The notes under the pieces: generated by a model | Database searches by the model: none | Told to the model about the DNA's origin: nothing | The model's input: the letters and a program-made list of their open reading frames with translations, nothing else | Program-made: the position numbers and the translations under genes | Shown here: positions 59,840 through 64,000 of the stretch, one piece after another | Layout of the letters: every line of letters begins with the position of its first letter | Numbering within the stretch: position 1 is the stretch's first letter | DNA from: JAGVPT01 sp035505655 | GTDB taxonomy: Bacteria > Bacteroidota > Ignavibacteria > UBA10030 > UBA8401 | Assembly (NCBI GenBank): GCA_035505655.1 | Contig: DATJQP010000100.1 | Coordinates: forward strand, 1-64,000 | Direction: 5' to 3' | DNA: 64,000 bases

Positions 59840-61054
59840 TTGACCGTCCATCCGCAAAATACTGCCCAAGGTTCTCCGTCCGGCGGTCCTGACAAGGCCG
59901 CGGCGAAACAGTGCCTCCTGGCGGCAGACCGCCATCTGAAAGAATCACGTTTCCAGGACGCCCGGGCGGAAATCGAGAAGGCGAAGAAACTCGACCCGGG
60001 AAATGTCTACGTCGTGGCGTTCCTCGACCGGATCAACTTTTTCGAGTCGGAAAAGAAAAAAGAAGCGCCACCGCCGCCGCCACCACCACCTCCTCCTCCG
60101 AAGCCCGTACCAAAGCCGGCCGCCCCCGCAGCCACACCGGCACCTCCGCCAGCCGGAGCGCCGCCGGCCGCGCCTCTTCACCCGGCCCCCAAGCCGAAGG
60201 AATCCTCTCCACCGCCGACGGCAACGGAGCAGAAGGCGATGGAAACGACCCTCGAGGAGATGAAGCGTCAAATCGAAATGCTCTCTCATTCTCTGGACCA
60301 GGAACGAAAAGCCAGGGAAGAGATGACGAAACAGCAGATCCAGGCGAACGTTCTCCAACTCCGGACCTCGATGGAAAAGGCATGGCTCAACGGTGCGCCA
60401 AACGATCAGGAAGGGGAAGAGCTTCACAAGCTGGCCGTCTCGCTCTCGATACCGGAAAATGTCGAGCTTTCCCTCCGGCGGGAAGTGAAACTGAAAATGT
60501 ACAGCAATGCGGTAAAGGAAGTCATCTCCAAACGCCAGCTCCTCCGGAGCTCCTCTTCCACCCTTGAGTGGCTCAGGAAGGTTTACCAGGTGACGATGGA
60601 GGAGTACCTCGAGTACGAAACCAAGTTTCTTCTCGACCTGGTCGCCGATCAGTACAAGGGGACGCTTCTCTATGTTTCGCCGAACCTCAAAGGGAAGGAC
60701 GATCTGCTTCCGAGGCTCAAGTCGGCCGGCTATGCGGTGGTCCTGTCCGGCACGCCGGAGGAAGCGCTCGAAAAAATCGAGAAGGTCAATCCGAACCTTA
60801 TTCTGTGTCACACGGAGTTCGCCCCCGGAAGTCTCAGCGGAATAAAATTCCTCCATCTCCTCAGGGCCTCGCCCAAGTTCAATTTTATTCCGTTCATCCT
60901 TCTCTGCGAGCCTTCCGAGGTATCGCAGCTCCAGTCTTCCGAGCTTCGCCAGCATGAAGGATTCCTGAAGAAGCCGGTGGATGCCGATGAATTGATGATT
61001 ACAATGAACGAAAAATTGACCCACTTCCGGGATTACGTTTCATCGCTCAGCTGA
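59840..61054 (+). CDS. Pseudo-receiver protein: helical hairpin, poly-Pro linker, TerB-like domain, degenerate REC
   Basis: A 404-aa paralogue of the protein at 2933-4018. Residues about 18-68 form a TPR-like hairpin, 77-87 a run of eleven prolines within a Pro/Ala linker to about 128, about 130-165 a coiled coil, and about 170-270 a helical region (MEKAWLNGAPNDQEGEELHK) matching the TerB-like part of its relative. The receiver fold at about 274-395 lacks the acidic pocket (LLYVSPNLK for LLLDDDNAF) and has H324 (LILCHTEF) for the phospho-acceptor Asp, while the LKKPVD lysine stays. It probably signals without phosphorylation. The TTG at 59840 has no ribosome site. An ATG at 59806 with AGGGA upstream is one frame off, and a T5 run lies between. 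Confidence 0.75.
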   Translation: MTVHPQNTAQGSPSGGPDKAAAKQCLLAADRHLKESRFQDARAEIEKAKKLDPGNVYVVAFLDRINFFESEKKKEAPPPPPPPPPPPKPVPKPAAPAATPAPPPAGAPPAAPLHPAPKPKESSPPPTATEQKAMETTLEEMKRQIEMLSHSLDQERKAREEMTKQQIQANVLQLRTSMEKAWLNGAPNDQEGEELHKLAVSLSIPENVELSLRREVKLKMYSNAVKEVISKRQLLRSSSSTLEWLRKVYQVTMEEYLEYETKFLLDLVADQYKGTLLYVSPNLKGKDDLLPRLKSAGYAVVLSGTPEEALEKIEKVNPNLILCHTEFAPGSLSGIKFLHLLRASPKFNFIPFILLCEPSEVSQLQSSELRQHEGFLKKPVDADELMITMNEKLTHFRDYVSSLS

Positions 61055-61109
61055 GGCGGGTTACCGAGAGGTCGCGATCCGGTGAAAGACTATTGAAAGG
61101 AATGTTGTC

Positions 61110-61484
61110 ATGAGCAAGAAAATACTTTTGGCAGAGGATGATGAGGACAATCGGGACCTCGTATCGTTCGTATTGATGCGGAGCCGCCTTGGCGCCGAAC
61201 TCATCATCGCCGAAAACGGGCAGGAGGCCGTCGATAAAGCCTTCGAGCATCTGCCGAACCTCATCCTCATGGATATGCAGATGCCCGTCATGGACGGATG
61301 GACCGCCATCCCGATCCTCAAGGCGGACAAGAGGACGAAGCACATTCCGATCATCGCGTTTACCGCTCAGGCGAAGCCCGAGGATAAGATCCGGACACTC
61401 GAGATCGGCTGCGCCGAGCACTACTCGAAACCGATGGATCCTCAAGAGCTCATCACGCTCATTACTAAATATCTGGCAGAGTGA
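61110..61484 (+). CDS. Stand-alone CheY/DivK-like receiver
   Basis: A 124-aa single receiver domain. All phosphorylation residues are present: acidic pair in ILLAEDDEDN, phospho-acceptor in LILMDMQMPVMDG, the Thr in IIAFTAQA and the Lys in HYSKPMD. It has no output domain and probably shuttles phosphate between the pseudo-receiver protein upstream and the hybrid kinase downstream. It sits 55 bases after the pseudo-receiver gene and 72 bases before the kinase. Confidence 0.94.
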   Translation: MSKKILLAEDDEDNRDLVSFVLMRSRLGAELIIAENGQEAVDKAFEHLPNLILMDMQMPVMDGWTAIPILKADKRTKHIPIIAFTAQAKPEDKIRTLEIGCAEHYSKPMDPQELITLITKYLAE

Positions 61485-61556
61485 TATGTCGCGGGGAGGG
61501 CAAAGTCCGGCCTTGCGTGCATCGGACGGAGAGTCTATACTAGGCAGGAGTTGACC

Positions 61557-64000
61557 ATGTTGAAATCACGGCTTTACTGGCGGGTTCTCGCGAACTTCGC
61601 GTTTCTCCTCATCATACTCACGGCGATGACGTTGCTGACACTTTACCTCCTCGCCGAGATTGAGAAGAACTTTGGCTTTGCTTCGGGAGAGATCCGCATG
61701 CTTTCCGATGTGGAGAGTATCCGCCACGTTCTCGCCGATGCCCCCGATCTCGCGAACCAGTACCTCCTCACGGGGGATGAATCGGCGAAGCAGGGTTACC
61801 GGAACGTCGTGAGCGAGTTTGACGATGCGATGACGGTGGTCGAGCACGGCGCGACGGATACACTTGTGACCTCCTCCCTCCGGGATGTAAAAGACCTTAC
61901 GTATCAATGGATTACGATGATCGGCGACAAAAAGATCCAGGTCGGCGACGACAGGAAAGGGGGCAAAGCTGTCGACGACGACATCGCCACGCTTGCCCAG
62001 CTGGAGGTCCGGTCGCAATACCTTACGCGGGCGCGCCTCATCGTCCGGGATCTGGCCCGCAGGCTCTCGGCATCGCAGGAAAGAAACCTCGACCTTGCGA
62101 CGACACTCGGGAGGGAGCTCGGGACCTTCATCGGTCTGGTGAACATCCTCCTCGCGGTCTTCGCCGTTGCGCTCGGGTTTGTCCTCACTCGGTCGATCAC
62201 GAACCCCGTCCGGATCCTCAAGGAGGGGACGCAGAATATCATGGCGGGCAAATTCGACCCTATCAACCTCCACCGCTCGGACGAACTCGGCCAGCTCGCA
62301 GCGGACTTCAACAAGATGTCGACGATGCTCGGAAACAATTACACGCGCCTTAACGCGTACTCGGAGCTCGTCACCGCGCTGAACGCCCATGCAGACATCG
62401 CGACGGTGGAAGAGCGGAGCATGCAGCTCCTTTGTCACCACGCCCGCGCCTCCGTCGGCGCCCTCTACCTCATGAACGCACAGACTCAGGTCCTCGAGCT
62501 CGCGGCGGGGTATGCGCTGAAGAAGAACGAAGGGACGATCAAGACCTTCGGGCTCGGCGAGGGCATACCAGGTCAGTGTGCCGCGGAACAGCGGGTCCTC
62601 GAAGTGAAAAACATTCCCATTCTTTCGGGGTTCGACGTCGATACCGGTCTCGTCGAAGTGGCGCCCTATTCGATTCTCGCGGTGCCGATTCTCTTTCAGG
62701 ACAAGGTTCTCGGCGTGCTCATCCTTGGCTCGATGAACCGGTTCGACGAACTCCAGAAGGAGATCATCAACAATTCGGTTCCTCAGCTCGGCGTTGCGAT
62801 TACGAACGCAAAAAACTTCGAAGCGTCGCAAAAGCTGACGCGGGAGGTCGCCACGAAGAACGATGAGCTCAACTCCAAGAATACGGAGCTCGAAAAGGCG
62901 TACCGGGTGAAGTCGGAGTTCCTCGCGAGCATGTCTCACGAGCTCCGCACCCCGCTGAACTCGATCATCGGGTTCAGCTCGGTGCTCCTCGGCCCGAACG
63001 GCGACCCGTTGACGCCGGATCAGCACATGGCCCTCGAAAAAGTTCTCCGGAACGGCAAGCATCTCCTTCAGCTCATCAACGACATCCTGGACTTCTCAAA
63101 GCTCGAGTCGGGCCGCATGACGGTGAACATCGAGACCGATGAAGTGGCGAACGTGGTGGCGAATTCGCTCGCGGCCATCGAGGGGCTCACCAGGGGGAAG
63201 GAGATCGCTCTGAGGCAGAACATCGGCGAGAATCTGAAGGTCCTCAAGACCGACGTTCTCAAGGTGAAGCAGATCCTCGTCAACCTTCTCAGCAACGCGG
63301 CGAAATTCACCGAGAAGGGGGAGATCCTGATCACCGTCACGCAGAAAAACGGGATCGTGGCCTTTTCGGTGAAAGATTCCGGGATCGGCATCGAGCAAAA
63401 GAATTACGGGAAGGTGTTCGAGGAATTCCAGCAGATCGACAACAGCAACACGCGGAAGTACAAGGGAACCGGGCTCGGCCTTCCGATTTCGCGGCGCCTT
63501 GCGATACTTCTCGGCGGCGACCTCACGGTTGAGAGCGAGTTCGGAAAAGGGTCGACCTTTACTCTCGCAATTCCGTCGGAGTATCCCGAGGAAATCAGAG
63601 AAAAGCAGGAGACGCCGGCCGCGCCGAACGCGACGCCGCCTGCTCCCGTCACACAGCCCCCTCCGCCGCCCGCCCGTCCTCGATCGGCGACCCCGCCGAC
63701 CGCCCCGAAGGTTGTCGGGTCGGGTCCGCGCGTTCTTTGCATCGACGACGACCCCGACGTTATCGAAATCCTCATGAAGTATCTTGTCCCCGAGGGATAT
63801 TCGGTGGTCGGGGCGAACTCGGGGGACGAGGGGATCAGGCTTGCGCACGATGAGAAGCCGTCGCTCATCACGCTCGACATCATGATGCCCCAGAAGGACG
63901 GATGGCAGGTGTTGCGGGAGCTCAAAGCTGACGATGCGCTGAAAGATGTTCCAGTCATCATTCACTCAATCATCGACAACAAGCCCCTCGCGATCTCCCT
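61557..64000 (+). CDS. Hybrid sensor histidine kinase (TM-HAMP-GAF-HisKA-HATPase-REC), 3' end cut by window
   Basis: The frame opens at the ATG at 61557 and is still open at base 64000 (814 codons). A first membrane helix is at about 11-33, an external helical sensor about 35-185, a second helix about 190-212, then HAMP (TRSITNPVRILKEGTQNIMA). A GAF domain covers about 270-420, a coiled coil about 425-452, and the phospho-acceptor is H461 in MSHELRTPLNS. ATPase motifs are VNLLSNAAKFTEKGE, KDSGIGIE and GTGLGLPIS. A Pro-rich linker leads to a receiver starting at about 724 (CIDDDPD, LDIMMPQKDGW). It probably phosphorylates the receiver encoded just upstream. Confidence 0.93.
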   Translation, partial: MLKSRLYWRVLANFAFLLIILTAMTLLTLYLLAEIEKNFGFASGEIRMLSDVESIRHVLADAPDLANQYLLTGDESAKQGYRNVVSEFDDAMTVVEHGATDTLVTSSLRDVKDLTYQWITMIGDKKIQVGDDRKGGKAVDDDIATLAQLEVRSQYLTRARLIVRDLARRLSASQERNLDLATTLGRELGTFIGLVNILLAVFAVALGFVLTRSITNPVRILKEGTQNIMAGKFDPINLHRSDELGQLAADFNKMSTMLGNNYTRLNAYSELVTALNAHADIATVEERSMQLLCHHARASVGALYLMNAQTQVLELAAGYALKKNEGTIKTFGLGEGIPGQCAAEQRVLEVKNIPILSGFDVDTGLVEVAPYSILAVPILFQDKVLGVLILGSMNRFDELQKEIINNSVPQLGVAITNAKNFEASQKLTREVATKNDELNSKNTELEKAYRVKSEFLASMSHELRTPLNSIIGFSSVLLGPNGDPLTPDQHMALEKVLRNGKHLLQLINDILDFSKLESGRMTVNIETDEVANVVANSLAAIEGLTRGKEIALRQNIGENLKVLKTDVLKVKQILVNLLSNAAKFTEKGEILITVTQKNGIVAFSVKDSGIGIEQKNYGKVFEEFQQIDNSNTRKYKGTGLGLPISRRLAILLGGDLTVESEFGKGSTFTLAIPSEYPEEIREKQETPAAPNATPPAPVTQPPPPPARPRSATPPTAPKVVGSGPRVLCIDDDPDVIEILMKYLVPEGYSVVGANSGDEGIRLAHDEKPSLITLDIMMPQKDGWQVLRELKADDALKDVPVIIHSIIDNKPLAIS

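Noticed and set aside
61566..63062. Minus-strand open frame of 498 codons
   Set aside because: Antisense to the hybrid kinase and without motif.

Overview
This is a 64-kb GC-rich bacterial chromosome window. No prophage, transposase, CRISPR array or rRNA operon was seen. The best lineage guess is the FCB group near Ignavibacteria/Chlorobiota/Bacteroidota. That rests on a type IX secretion C-terminal sorting domain of the NFPNPFNP type (17135-21616), a type-2 isoleucyl-tRNA synthetase followed by a TraR/DksA-type zinc protein and lspA, a B12-dependent ribonucleotide reductase, TrpB2, and promoters of the form TTGAC(A/T)-N17-TAnnTT. High third-position GC opens many long antisense frames, which were rejected.

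Layout. 1-7592 (minus): aroE, a frame-shifted small gene, larE, a GHL10 lipoprotein, a TerB-like/receiver protein, a hybrid histidine kinase and a RodZ-like gene cut by the window edge. 7613-9167: a long TPR protein with its own promoter and terminator. 9291-16941 (plus): yggS, divIVA, purine nucleoside phosphorylase, ileS, a DksA-like gene, lspA and an rluD-family gene. 17135-21616 (minus): a 1493-aa secreted propeller/TIG/ASH-domain protein, followed by about 0.9 kb without a convincing gene. 22505-25028 (plus): an unusual pair made of a sigma-like protein and a membrane protein with an anti-sigma-like N-terminus and FG-GAP repeats outside. 25071-29374 (minus): mreC, mreB, purH, purN. 29630-38569: a small membrane protein, LD-carboxypeptidase, an outer-membrane protein, nuoF-E-D-C-B-A and an acyl-CoA synthetase. 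39210-41945: class II ribonucleotide reductase. 42161-47306: hisB-hisH-hisA-hisF-hisI, then a PfkB kinase and an RmlD-like reductase. 47308-54789: a degenerate EEP-fold lipoprotein, serS, a heterodimeric ABC exporter, fbp and a DnaQ-like exonuclease. 54860-59331: a CpoB-like lipoprotein, trpB2, an ATP-grasp protein and an rRNA/tRNA methyltransferase. 59634-64000: tRNA-Arg(UCG), a pseudo-receiver protein, a CheY-like receiver and a second hybrid histidine kinase that runs off the window.

Main points of interest. (1) A 109-bp MITE-like element is present twice, between mreB and mreC and between hisA and hisF; in each copy a terminal CTAG supplies the TAG stop codon of the adjacent gene. (2) Two paralogues with the order helical hairpin, Pro-rich linker, TerB-like domain, receiver lie in the two signalling clusters at the window ends; one receiver has lost its phospho-acceptor and acidic pocket. 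(3) The isoleucyl-tRNA synthetase carries GIHH instead of HxGH. (4) The sigma-like/FG-GAP gene pair may be an undescribed envelope-signalling module. (5) A lone LarE has the three-cysteine pattern of iron-sulfur-dependent sulfur transferases. (6) An intrinsic-terminator hairpin sits between the his promoter and hisB.
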